From the NCBI RefSeq assembly GCF_902506455.1, contig NZ_LR733844.1, positions 784,415 through 848,414 of the forward strand: a DNA stretch of 64,000 nt. The letters run 5' to 3'. Of the stretch, positions 16,336 through 25,638 are shown piece by piece (position 1 is the stretch's first letter; each line of letters begins with the position of its first letter). The notes under the pieces are model-generated. The model saw nothing but the letters and a program-made list of their open reading frames with translations. It ran no database searches and was not told the origin of the DNA. This DNA is from Sphingomonas sp. 8AM. Lineage in GTDB: Bacteria; Pseudomonadota; Alphaproteobacteria; Sphingomonadales; Sphingomonadaceae. Both the position numbers and the translations under genes were made by a program.

Positions 16336-19296
16336 TCAGAAGTTCGTGGTGAAGGCGACGCGGAAGCTGCGGCCGAGCACGTCGTAAAGGCTGCGCGACG
16401 TCTGCGGATAAGCAGGCGTGTTGTTGCCGTCGGGGCCGTTGCCGACGAGCAACGGATCCTTGTCGAGCAGGTTGGTGACGATGAAGGTCAACGATCCCTC
16501 GCGCCCGCCCGCGCGCAGCTTCACGCCCAGCGATGCGTCGAGGTAGAAGGCGCCCCCGATGTCATTGTCGTTGATCGTGCGGTAGCGCGTCGTCGAGACC
16601 GGGCAGCCGCTGGTGCACTCGACATAATCGTTGCCATACACGCCGGCGCCGAACCCGCGCCCGACCAGGTTGAGCGTGAAGGCGTCAAGCTCGTAGAAGG
16701 CGCTGACACGATAGCGCCAGCTCGGCGACGAATAGGTGCCCGACAGGCTGCCGCCGTTGACCCCGGCATAGTCGACCGGGAAGATGCCGTTGTCGATGAC
16801 GTTCTCGATATAGTGCGTCGCCGCACCGTTGATCGTCAGCCGGCCCGGCAGCGACGATGCGATCTCGGCCAGGTCACGGCGATAGCTTACCGCGATGTCG
16901 AAGCCCTTTTCGACCTGGCTCGCGAAGTTGAATGGCTGGATGACGATCGAGCTGAGCGCACCGCCGGTGTAGACGATGTTGTCGCAATATTGCGTCGTCC
17001 CGGAATAGCAGAAATCAACAGTGTTCTGCGCGGTGATCGTGCCGATCGCATCGCTGATACGAATGTCGTAATAGTCGAACGAGGCGGTGAAGCCGGGCAG
17101 GAAGCGCGGTGTCGCGACCGCACCGACTGTCCAGCTCTTCGCCTTCTCGGGATCGAGCGCGCGGTTGCCGATCGTGTTCTCGAGGAATTGCTGCGATCCC
17201 GCGACGGGCGCATTGGTGGGCAGGATCACGGTGTTGGTGCGCGCGGTGCCGGCGGCGAACAGCTCCTGCAGATTGGGCGCGCGGATGTCGCGGCTGTAGG
17301 TGCCGCGGAACTTCAGATCCGGGATTGGCTCGAACGTCGCACCCGCCTTCCAGGTGAACACCGAACCCGACGTGGAATAATCGGTGTAGCGCCCGGCGGC
17401 GTTGACGGTCAGCCCGCGCCACAGCGGCAGGTCGATCTCGACGAAGCCTTCCTTCACATTATAGTCGCCGCGGTTGACCAGATAATTGCCGTACAGCCAG
17501 CCAGAGCTGAACTGCGGGTCGACCTTCCCGTCGATCTGCTCCTTGCGCCACTCCCCGCCGAACGCGATCGCCGCCGCGCCGCCGGGCAGGTCGAACAATG
17601 TACCGCTCATGCTGGCGGAGGCGACATCCTGCTGGATCGACTGGTCGCGCTGCGGCTGCGCGGTCCCGTAGATGTAACCCAGCGCCGCCGCGGACGGACC
17701 GTCGGTGCCGAGCCGGTCGATCGGCACGCAGCCGTTGCCGGGACTGGTCAGGGTCGAGCGGCACACGATCTGGCCGCCCGACAGCACCGCGTCCTGCGCC
17801 AGTGCCATCCGCGCATTATTCCAGGTGTTGGTCAGTTCCTCGTGCGATTTGGTCAGGCCGTGCTGATAATAGACGTCCCACGACCAGCTGCGATCGAAGA
17901 CGCTCAGCTTGCCCTTCGCGCCGCCGACGTACCGATACACGTCGCGGCGGTTGTCGCTCCCCGGCACCGGGAAGCCGGCGTTCGACGTGCCGATCGTCAG
18001 CGTCGACACCCCTGCCGCCGCCATGCGTGCGGCGACCTCGGGATATTGCGTCAGCAGATAGGCATTGTCGCCGCGGATCGTGACGCCGGTGCTCGGCGTC
18101 TGCTGATAGAAGCTCTGTCCCTCGTAGCGGTTGAACGACACCTGCCCGTAGATCTGCACGTCGGACGTCACGTCGAACCCGACCCGCGAGAACAGGCTGA
18201 TGCGCTTCTCGTTCGGCAACAGCGAATTGGTGCCGACATGCCCGGCCAGCGTGGTGCGCCAGTCGCCACCGACCATCCATGGCGAGGACGTGGCGTTGGT
18301 GGTGCCGTAGTTGAGCTGTCCGGTGGTGCCCGGCGCCAGAAAATAGGTGCCGCGTAACGGGCCGGCGGTGACGAGCCCGCCCGCCGTATAGGTCGCCGGG
18401 CCGAAGCCCTCGCCGACCAGCCGTTGCGGCAGACCGTTGTCGGGGGTGTATGCCGGATTGTTGATCTGGAAATACCCGCGGTCGTTCCAGTCGCGCGCAA
18501 TCGTCGCGACGCCATCCTGATGAAAATATTCGGCGCTGGCGAGCAAATGGAGTCGATCGCCGGCCAGTGACTTGCCGATCGTCGCGGCGAACCGGTAATT
18601 GTGGCCGTCCCCGCGTTCCGTGATGCCGGTATCGGCGGCGAATTTGATCCCGCGATATTTCTCGTCGAGGATGAAGTTGACGACCCCGCCGACCGCGTCC
18701 GATCCGTATTGCGCCGAAGCGCCGCCGGTCACGACCTCGACGCGCTCGATCAAGTCCTGCGGGAACGTGTTCACGTCGACCACGCCGTTGACCGCCGAGG
18801 CCACCGAACGCTGCCCGTTGAGCAGCACCAACGTTCGTCCCGCGCCGAGCCCGCGCAGATTGACCGAGTTGATCCCGGCCAGCCCGTTCGACAGCGAGCC
18901 CGAGCTGTTCGCCGCGGTGCTGCCCTGCGCGATCGACGGCAATTGGTTGACGAAGTCGGAGACGTTGGCCGGACGCTGCGCGGCAAGTTCGGCAGCGCCG
19001 AGCACGGTGACCGGCGTGGGCGCACTATAGCCGTCGCGGACGATGCGGCTGCCGGTGATGACGATATCGTCGGACGGGGCCGCGTCGGCACCGGTATCCT
19101 GGGCCGCTGCTGCCGTCAGCGCGGCGTCTGGCGCCCCCGCCGCGCCGACCGCTTCGGAAGGCTGCGGCGCGAACGACACGGGCGTTTGTGCCGCGGCAAC
19201 ACCGCCGCAGAGCGATCCCGCTGTACCGAGCAGCAGCATGGTGACGCGGCGGGCCGCGTTGCGCCGCCGCTGTGCCGTGGCTGATGTTGCCTGCAT
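16336..19296 (-). CDS. TonB-dependent receptor
   Basis: 986 residues. A signal region follows a short basic N-terminus (VTMLLLGTAGSLCGGVAAAQ). Next come the TonB-box-like DDIVITGSRI, a plug (about 80-230: FVNQLPSIAQG, VNLRGLGAGRTLVLLNGQR, VEVVTGGASAQYGSDAVGGV) and a barrel ending FTTNF. Start ATG 19296 was chosen because it begins a sensible export signal; the upstream extension has no signal character. A GGGG stretch lies about ten bases before it. It precedes the secreted amidohydrolase gene. The ligand may be an N-acylated compound or peptide, but that is inferred only from the neighbour. Confidence 0.87.
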   Translation of the reverse strand: MQATSATAQRRRNAARRVTMLLLGTAGSLCGGVAAAQTPVSFAPQPSEAVGAAGAPDAALTAAAAQDTGADAAPSDDIVITGSRIVRDGYSAPTPVTVLGAAELAAQRPANVSDFVNQLPSIAQGSTAANSSGSLSNGLAGINSVNLRGLGAGRTLVLLNGQRSVASAVNGVVDVNTFPQDLIERVEVVTGGASAQYGSDAVGGVVNFILDEKYRGIKFAADTGITERGDGHNYRFAATIGKSLAGDRLHLLASAEYFHQDGVATIARDWNDRGYFQINNPAYTPDNGLPQRLVGEGFGPATYTAGGLVTAGPLRGTYFLAPGTTGQLNYGTTNATSSPWMVGGDWRTTLAGHVGTNSLLPNEKRISLFSRVGFDVTSDVQIYGQVSFNRYEGQSFYQQTPSTGVTIRGDNAYLLTQYPEVAARMAAAGVSTLTIGTSNAGFPVPGSDNRRDVYRYVGGAKGKLSVFDRSWSWDVYYQHGLTKSHEELTNTWNNARMALAQDAVLSGGQIVCRSTLTSPGNGCVPIDRLGTDGPSAAALGYIYGTAQPQRDQSIQQDVASASMSGTLFDLPGGAAAIAFGGEWRKEQIDGKVDPQFSSGWLYGNYLVNRGDYNVKEGFVEIDLPLWRGLTVNAAGRYTDYSTSGSVFTWKAGATFEPIPDLKFRGTYSRDIRAPNLQELFAAGTARTNTVILPTNAPVAGSQQFLENTIGNRALDPEKAKSWTVGAVATPRFLPGFTASFDYYDIRISDAIGTITAQNTVDFCYSGTTQYCDNIVYTGGALSSIVIQPFNFASQVEKGFDIAVSYRRDLAEIASSLPGRLTINGAATHYIENVIDNGIFPVDYAGVNGGSLSGTYSSPSWRYRVSAFYELDAFTLNLVGRGFGAGVYGNDYVECTSGCPVSTTRYRTINDNDIGGAFYLDASLGVKLRAGGREGSLTFIVTNLLDKDPLLVGNGPDGNNTPAYPQTSRSLYDVLGRSFRVAFTTNF

Positions 19297-19896
19297 GTCC
19301 GAACACCCCCGAGAAGAATCAACCAGCCCTGCTGGCATCGCTCTCCCCGGCCCTGTGTGTCGTGTCCGGCGCGCCTGCGAGGGCACAACACGGATCGCGC
19401 GACGTGCCCCGCTTTGATCGGGTGCAACCGTGTCGAAGTAGTGACCTGCGCAACAATCCTGCGCCTGACCCCGCCTCGATGGTTATAAGCTTGCACGTTA
19501 CGGCATGGGTGATCCTCGGAAAGATCACACGAATTTCACCCTGGCGTGACGTTTTCCAGCGCACTTGGCAGAGATCGAAGGTAAATCCTGCAGAAGGACC
19601 GGATTGATAAGTATTGTGCGGCGCAATCGTATGCGTCTGGCAAAGACAGGCTTTTCAGATCGCGCGCACACCCGCCGAACGCCATGCGCCGCCCGTCATC
19701 GCGATGGTCACGGCCCGATCGACCTTCACCGATCCCCCGCCCTCGTCCGTTATTCCGGGCTCGATCCGGAATCCGCTTCTTTCCACGACCGCAGAGGAAG
19801 CGGGACTCCGGAACAAGTCCGCGGCGACGGAAGCAGCAGGCGGTCGATCATGAATTGCGCCGATCAGCCATAAGAACGCCGGGCGGCGACTTCAAT
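19297..19896. other. 600-base gene-free region
   Basis: Lies between the starts of the receptor operon and the end of the Lrp gene. Short overlapping frames here have no recognisable product. The stretch 19490-19620 is less GC-rich and probably holds the receptor promoter. The second half contains paired palindrome copy b. Confidence 0.5.
19741..19830. repeat. paired palindromic intergenic repeat, copy b
   Basis: Arms ATTCCGGGCTCGATCCGGAA...CCGCTTC and GAAGCGGGACTCCGGAACAAG...GTCCGCGGCGAC, about 17 bases apart. Same family as copies a and c-f. It lies downstream of the Lrp gene. Confidence 0.65.
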
Positions 19897-20382
19897 TTAA
19901 CGCTCGAACACCACCGGCGGAACGCCACGGCGCGCGACCTGACGCATGATGAAGCTGCTACGGATCTTGGCGACGTACGGCAGGCGCGACAATTCGCTGC
20001 GGTACACCCGGTCATAGTCGTTGAATGAACGCACGTGCACCATCATCACGAAGTCGGTGTCGCCCGAGACGAAGCTGCAAAAGCTCATCGACGGACATTG
20101 CATGACCGCCTCTTCAAACTCGATCAGCGCCTGCTCCGCCTGCGAGTTCAGCTCGATCGAGACCAGCACCATGATGCCATAGCCGAGCCGGTCGAGATCA
20201 AGGCTGGCGGTATAGCCCGCGATCAACCCGCGCTCCTCCAGGATCTTGCGCCGCCGCGCGGTCGCGGTGCTCGAAAGGTTGACGCGTTCGCCCAGCGCGA
20301 CGTCGGACATTCGTCCGTCCACGGCCAGCTCGCCGAGCAGACGACAGTCGGTCTGATCGATGTCAGTTGTCGTGAGATCCAT
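19897..20382 (-). CDS. Lrp/AsnC-family transcriptional regulator
   Basis: 161 residues. An N-terminal helix-turn-helix (about 5-60: DCRLLGELAVDGRMSDVALGERVNLSS) is followed by the RAM/AsnC effector domain (about 70-150: GIMVLVSIEL, GDTDFVMMVHVRSFNDYDRVYRSEL). Lrp proteins sense amino acids and often control divergent neighbours. It is divergent from the secreted metalloprotease at 20504, 121 bases apart, so peptide use is a reasonable guess for its target. I chose ATG 20382 over a TTG two codons upstream because GAGG is well placed for it. Confidence 0.88.
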   Translation of the reverse strand: MDLTTTDIDQTDCRLLGELAVDGRMSDVALGERVNLSSTATARRRKILEERGLIAGYTASLDLDRLGYGIMVLVSIELNSQAEQALIEFEEAVMQCPSMSFCSFVSGDTDFVMMVHVRSFNDYDRVYRSELSRLPYVAKIRSSFIMRQVARRGVPPVVFER

Positions 20383-20503
20383 CGTCAACCTCGTTCCTTG
20401 CGATCGAAAACATCAACTCGACTGTCGATCGTGATCGAAAGAAACGGAATGCGCAACGCCATCTGTGTTAGCGTCTACCGAACTCGTAGAACAAAGGGGC
20501 CGC

Positions 20504-22909
20504 ATGACCACTATCGTCCGTCTTCGCCGAACGCTTCGCATGTCGCTCCTCCTGACGGCCGGCACCGTCGCGGTCACCGCGACCGCGCAGCAACGCGCCA
20601 CCGTCGCGCCGACGCTGCTGCCGCTGGCGGTCGACCGGGAATCGGGCAAGGTGCTCGTCACGCTGCCCCGCCCTGATGACGACGGCGTCTCGGGGCGCTT
20701 CCTCTACGCCACCGCGCTCAAGAGCGGTCTCGGCTCGGCGCCAATCCGGATCGATCATGGCATGGTCGGCGATACGCAGCTGCTGGCATTCCGGCGGCTC
20801 GGCAAGAAGGTCGCGGTCGTGTTCGAGAACCCACGCTATCGCTCGTCGGGCGATGCGCACGAGCGGCGGGGCGTGAGCGCCGATTTTCCGTTCAGCACCG
20901 TGGCGATGCTCGACGTCGCCACAACCGCGCCGGACGGCACGGTGACGGTCGATCTCGCCCCGTTCCTGCTCCGCGACACGATGCGGCTCGCCGACAAGCT
21001 CAATGCCGAGGCAAAGGGTTTCAAGCTGATCGAAGCGCTGAGCGCGGTCGATCCCGGTTCGGTAAAGGCCTTCCCCGACAATATCGAGATGGAGGCGGTG
21101 CAGACCTATGCCTCGGAGACGCCCGGCAAGGAGGTCGACACGATCGCCCCCGACGGACGGCAGGTGAGCTTCACCGTCCACCACTCGCTGATCCGCCTGC
21201 CCGCGCCCGGCTTCGTCCCGCGCCGCTTCGACATCCGCTCCGGCACGTTCGCCACCCCGGTCTACGAGTTCAACACGCCGCTCGGCGCACCCGTGTTGCA
21301 GCAATTTGCCAACCACTTCCGGATCGAGAAGCTCGACCCCGGCGCGGCGCGGTCGCGCGTCCGCAAGCCGATCGTCTTCTACATCGACAACAAGGCGCCG
21401 GAGCCGATCCGCACCGCGTTGGTCGAAGGCGTGGCGTGGTGGAACCAGGCGTTCGACGCGGCCGGCTATATCGACGCCTTCGTGGCGCGCGTGCTGCCTG
21501 CTGATGCCGACCCACAGGATGTCCGCTACAATGTCGTCAACTGGAACGAGCGCCAGACGCGCAGCTGGTCCTATGGCGGCGGTGTCACCGATCCGCGCAC
21601 GGGCGAGATTATCAAGGGCAATGTCGTGCTGGAGGGGCTCCGTCTGCGTCAGGACATTGTTATTTTCGAGTCACTGGTAGGCACCGCAGAGGAAAACAAG
21701 GGCACCGCCAACGACCCCGTCCGGGTCGCGCTCGCCCGCATCCGCCAGCTCGGTGCGCACGAGGTCGGCCACGCGCTTGGTTTTTCGCACAATTTCGCGG
21801 CGAGCACGCAAGGGCGCGCCTCGGTGATGGACTATCCCTTCGCCAAGATCGCGCTGAACGGCGATACGCTCGATCTTTCCGATGCTTATGCGACCGGGAT
21901 CGGCACATGGGACAAGTTCTCGGTCGACTGGCTGTACGGGCAGCCGGCAGCGGGAACCGACCCGGACGTCGCTGCCGCCGCCAAGGCCGACGCGGCGCAA
22001 CGTGCGGGAATGCGATACCTGACCGATATCGACGGGCGCGACGCGAGCCTTGCCGTGCCCGGCGACAGCATGTGGACCGAAGGCGATGATAAACCAGCGG
22101 ATCTCGCGCACGTCATGGCGGTGCGTCGCGTCGCGCTGGCGCGCTTTGGTCCCGGCGTGCTCCACGCCGGTGCGCCGCTTGCCGATCTGCGCCGCAGCTT
22201 CGTACCGCTGTGGCTGTTCCACCGCTACGCCGTCGCCGCGATCGGCAAGACCTTGGGCGGCGTGCATTACAGCTACGCCACCACCGGCGACAGCGCGCCG
22301 GCACCGACGCGCGCCAGCGCAGCGGAGCAAGCCGGTGCGCTCGACGCACTTTTCGCCACCTTGTCGCCCGCCGCGCTGACGGTGCCGCCCGCGCTTGCCC
22401 TGACATTATCCTCCGGGATCAACGGCAACGCCGATCCGCAATATGATACCGAGGTGCTCGACACCGCCGGCGGTGCGGTCTTCGATCCGTTGGTGGCGAC
22501 CGACGTGGCGGCGCAGGTGACGCTGGACACGCTGCTCGCCCCGACGCGCCTCACGCGGCTCCATCTCCAGCACGCCGCAGACGCGACGCTGCCCGGGGTG
22601 GAGACCTTGCTCGACCGCCTTGTTGGCGAGATGGTGATGCGCCACGACGAGGCGGTGTCGCAGCGGATCGCGCTGCGAACGGTGCTCGCGATCGCCGCGG
22701 CAGCCCGCGCACCCGCGACCGGACCGGATGTCGCATTGCGGCTCGATGCGACCCTGCAGTCGATCCGCGAGCGGCTCGCGCGGGGCAAGCGCGACGCATG
22801 GGCGCAAGGTGTGGCAAGGCTGCTCGGCGACCCCGCCTCGCTTGATCGCGCGTTGACGCCGGCTACCCGCACCGCACCGACGATCCCGCCGGGGATGCCG
22901 ATCGGGTAA
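20504..22909 (+). CDS. secreted zinc-dependent metalloprotease (DUF5117/DUF4953-like)
   Basis: 801 residues with a signal peptide (hydrophobic core MSLLLTAGTVAVTATA, cleavage near residue 28). A central metzincin-like motif HEVGHALGFSHNF (residues about 424-436) has a HExxHxxGxxH zinc site, followed by a Met-turn-like SVMDYPFAKI. The family is large secreted or periplasmic proteases that are common in sphingomonads and xanthomonads and little studied. Start ATG 20504 follows AAAGGGG. Its promoter faces the Lrp gene. The C-terminal half (about 580-800) is helical and alanine-rich. Confidence 0.85.
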   Translation: MTTIVRLRRTLRMSLLLTAGTVAVTATAQQRATVAPTLLPLAVDRESGKVLVTLPRPDDDGVSGRFLYATALKSGLGSAPIRIDHGMVGDTQLLAFRRLGKKVAVVFENPRYRSSGDAHERRGVSADFPFSTVAMLDVATTAPDGTVTVDLAPFLLRDTMRLADKLNAEAKGFKLIEALSAVDPGSVKAFPDNIEMEAVQTYASETPGKEVDTIAPDGRQVSFTVHHSLIRLPAPGFVPRRFDIRSGTFATPVYEFNTPLGAPVLQQFANHFRIEKLDPGAARSRVRKPIVFYIDNKAPEPIRTALVEGVAWWNQAFDAAGYIDAFVARVLPADADPQDVRYNVVNWNERQTRSWSYGGGVTDPRTGEIIKGNVVLEGLRLRQDIVIFESLVGTAEENKGTANDPVRVALARIRQLGAHEVGHALGFSHNFAASTQGRASVMDYPFAKIALNGDTLDLSDAYATGIGTWDKFSVDWLYGQPAAGTDPDVAAAAKADAAQRAGMRYLTDIDGRDASLAVPGDSMWTEGDDKPADLAHVMAVRRVALARFGPGVLHAGAPLADLRRSFVPLWLFHRYAVAAIGKTLGGVHYSYATTGDSAPAPTRASAAEQAGALDALFATLSPAALTVPPALALTLSSGINGNADPQYDTEVLDTAGGAVFDPLVATDVAAQVTLDTLLAPTRLTRLHLQHAADATLPGVETLLDRLVGEMVMRHDEAVSQRIALRTVLAIAAAARAPATGPDVALRLDATLQSIRERLARGKRDAWAQGVARLLGDPASLDRALTPATRTAPTIPPGMPIG

Positions 22910-22996
22910 GGGGTCGCGCGGCCGACGATGATGCTTGCGGACGGGTCGGAACGGTCCGCAGACAGCCACCGGAGCGCCGTTTGGCCTCGGTCGCGG

Positions 22997-24451
22997 TCAG
23001 GACGTGCCGCCGGCCGACCCGCCCAGCGCGCGGAACAGATCGGTCGCGGTCTGGAGCTGCTGGCTGCGCACCGTCAGCAGCGCGCGTTCGGCGTCAAGCG
23101 CCGCCGTCTGTGCGGTCACCACCTCGAGATAGTCCGCCGCCCCGTCGCGGTAGCGGATCAGCGCCAGCTCCCGCGTATGCTCCGCCGCCTCGGCGGCGAC
23201 GCGCTGGTCACGATCCTGCGCAGCCAGCAACCGTTGGCTGACGAGCGCATCCTCCACTTCGCGGAACGCGGTCAGCACGGTCTGGCGATAGCTGGCCGCG
23301 GCCTCGTCATACTCGCCGCGCGCGCGCCGCACGCCGGCGCGACGTCGGCCACCGTCGAAGATCGCCAGCGCGGTCGAAAGCGGACCGAGCGCCCAGAAGC
23401 CATTGGAAGCGCTCAGCAGCGAACCGCGCACCGCCTCGAATCCACCCGCCGCGCCAAGTGTGACGCTGGGAAACAAGGCGGAGCGGGCCACGCCGATCCT
23501 TGCATTCGCCGCCGCCACGCGGCGCTCGGCCGCGGCGATGTCGGGCCGGCGTTCGAGCAGCGTCGACGGCAGACCGGCCGGGATCACGGGCGGCGCGAGC
23601 TGACGATCCTCGACCGCAATGGTGAAGCCGGCGGGTGCCTCGCCAAGCAGCACCGCTATGGCGTGTTCGTCACGCTGCCGTGCCACACCGACGGCGGACA
23701 ATTCGGCCCGCGCGCTGGAAAGCAGGGTTTGCGCCCGACTGACGTCGATCCCCGAGGCGATGCCGCCGCTGTGACGCGTGTCGGTGAGCGTGTAGGCGCG
23801 TGCGTTCGCCTCCACCGTCTCGCGCAGCAGCACGATGCGCGCATCGAGCCCGCGCATGTCGAAGTAGATGCTGGCGAGTTGCGCCTGCAAGCCAAGGGTC
23901 ACCGCGGCGACATCGGCCTCGCTCGCGGCAGCGTCCGCGCGGCTGGCCCGCACCGAGTTGCGCACGCGGCCGAACAGGTCGAGCTCGTAGGCGAGCGACG
24001 CCCCGACCGTACCGACGGTATACGGGGCGGCACTGCCGGGCGCGAGCGGACGTCCCGCGGAGACGCGGTCGCGGCTGACGTCGGCGGATACGCCGATCTC
24101 GGGGAGCAGATCGGCACGGGCCTGCCGCGCGACTGCGCGTGCCTGGTCATAACGCGCCACCGCGGCAGCGAGGTCCTGGTTACGAGTGGCGACCCGCGTC
24201 ATCAGCCCGGACAGAACCGGGTCGGCAAACATCTCCCACCACCGCCCCGGCGGCGCGACATTCGTTCCGGCCGCCTGCCAGCCATCCGCTTCCTTGTAGG
24301 AAGCGGGCGCCGGGGTGGCAGGACGGACATACGCTGGCGCAGTCGAGCAGGCAGCCGTGACAAGACACGCAGCGAGGACAGCAAGACGCGCCCGTCCACG
24401 ATGCGGCTGCCTCGTCCTGTCGACGATCGCCGATCCGGCGTGCCCGCTCAC
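22997..24451 (-). CDS. RND efflux outer-membrane factor (NodT/OprM-type lipoprotein)
   Basis: 484 residues. The lipobox LVTAAC near residues 31-36 marks a lipoprotein. Two tandem outer-membrane-efflux repeats (about 75-270 and 280-475) carry typical SLAYELDLFGRVRNSVRAS and GALSTALAIFDGGRRRA-like strands and long helices. It forms the outer-membrane channel of the tripartite pump. It is the last gene of the operon RND-MFP-OMF; its ATG overlaps the adaptor's TGA region by four bases (24448-24451). It faces the metalloprotease stop across a short gap that contains only a weak hairpin. Confidence 0.92.
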   Translation of the reverse strand: MSGHAGSAIVDRTRQPHRGRARLAVLAACLVTAACSTAPAYVRPATPAPASYKEADGWQAAGTNVAPPGRWWEMFADPVLSGLMTRVATRNQDLAAAVARYDQARAVARQARADLLPEIGVSADVSRDRVSAGRPLAPGSAAPYTVGTVGASLAYELDLFGRVRNSVRASRADAAASEADVAAVTLGLQAQLASIYFDMRGLDARIVLLRETVEANARAYTLTDTRHSGGIASGIDVSRAQTLLSSARAELSAVGVARQRDEHAIAVLLGEAPAGFTIAVEDRQLAPPVIPAGLPSTLLERRPDIAAAERRVAAANARIGVARSALFPSVTLGAAGGFEAVRGSLLSASNGFWALGPLSTALAIFDGGRRRAGVRRARGEYDEAAASYRQTVLTAFREVEDALVSQRLLAAQDRDQRVAAEAAEHTRELALIRYRDGAADYLEVVTAQTAALDAERALLTVRSQQLQTATDLFRALGGSAGGTS

Positions 24452-25638
24452 CGTGGCGTCGCCTTCTGCACCAGCACCGCGTCTCCGTCGGAAAGCGAGT
24501 CCGGTGGGTTGTCGATCACGCGATCCCGCGGGGTCACCCCGGCGCTGACGTCGACCGTGGCGCCATGATCCTGACCGATACGGATTGTGCGCAGATGTGC
24601 CTTGCCGTCGGTGCCGAGCACGGCGACCTGCGTGCCGCTCTCACCGACGATCAGCGCACTGGCGGGCAGCGCCACCGCCCCGCTCGCCCCGGCCACCGGG
24701 AAGCTGGCCTGCGCATACGCACCCGGCTTCAGGGCGTGGTCCGGATTGGGCGCCTCGACCTGCACCAGCACGGTGCCCGATGACGGCTCCACGGCGCCTG
24801 CGGTACGCGTCAGCTTGGCATCGAAGGTACGGCCGGCAAATTCGGGAAGGGTCAGTGTGACGTGCATGCCCGGGTGGATTTGCGCCGAATAACTCTGCGG
24901 CACCCGGACGTAGGCGCGCATGCGGCGGACGTCGGAAACGGTGAACAGCGGCGTCGACGCCGCGGTGCCCGCGGTGACCAGCGCGCCGATATCGGTCGAG
25001 CGGCTGGTGACGATGCCCGCGAACGGCGCGATCAGCCGGGTAAAGCCCTGCGTGTAGGTCAGCCGGGAGACGTTGGCGCGCGCGGCGTTGGCCACCGCGG
25101 TCTTGGCGGCGAGGTCGCCGACCTTCTCGTCGGTCTCCTGCTTCGAGACCGCATCCTTGGCGAGCATGTTGCGCCACCGCGCCGCGGTGGAAGCGGCGAG
25201 TTGCTGGTTCGCGCGCGCCGTCTCCAGATCGGCGCGCGCCGCGGCAAGCTGCTGATCGACCTCGGGCGCGTCGAGCACCGCCAGCGTCTGACCGGCGCGG
25301 ACCGGATCGCCGATGTCGACGTACCACTTGCGTACATAACCGCTCGTGCGCGCGAAGATCGGCGCGCTGTTGATCGCCTCGAGGTTGGCGGGCAGCGTCA
25401 GCGCCGCCGCGGCCGCGCCGGGTTTGGCATGGATGACCGCCACCGTCGGGACCGACTGCGCAGCGGTCCAGTTGGCGAGCCTCCCTTCGGTCCGCGAGCG
25501 GGACGCAATGCCCGCGCCGACCACCCCGATAGCGACCACCGCAGCAGCGATCCCGGCAATCCGCAGCGAACGGGACGGCGCGGGCGGCGGCCCCGCCGCC
25601 GGCACGGGAGAAGCGGGCTCGAACGACGCCTCAGACAT
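24448..25638 (-). CDS. RND efflux periplasmic adaptor (membrane fusion protein)
   Basis: 396 residues with one N-terminal membrane anchor (about 25-45, IAGIAAAVVAIGVVGAGIA). A barrel-sandwich (lipoyl-like) hybrid follows (SAPIFARTSGYVRKWYVDIGDPVRAGQTLAVLDAPE), then a helical hairpin rich in alanine and glutamine (DQQLAAARADLETARANQQ) and the beta-barrel domain. It bridges the RND transporter and the outer-membrane channel. Start ATG 25638 was chosen over a much longer upstream frame, which is only the antisense-frame overlap with the RND gene. It overlaps the RND stop by eight bases, so translation is coupled. Confidence 0.93.
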   Translation of the reverse strand: MSEASFEPASPVPAAGPPPAPSRSLRIAGIAAAVVAIGVVGAGIASRSRTEGRLANWTAAQSVPTVAVIHAKPGAAAAALTLPANLEAINSAPIFARTSGYVRKWYVDIGDPVRAGQTLAVLDAPEVDQQLAAARADLETARANQQLAASTAARWRNMLAKDAVSKQETDEKVGDLAAKTAVANAARANVSRLTYTQGFTRLIAPFAGIVTSRSTDIGALVTAGTAASTPLFTVSDVRRMRAYVRVPQSYSAQIHPGMHVTLTLPEFAGRTFDAKLTRTAGAVEPSSGTVLVQVEAPNPDHALKPGAYAQASFPVAGASGAVALPASALIVGESGTQVAVLGTDGKAHLRTIRIGQDHGATVDVSAGVTPRDRVIDNPPDSLSDGDAVLVQKATPR

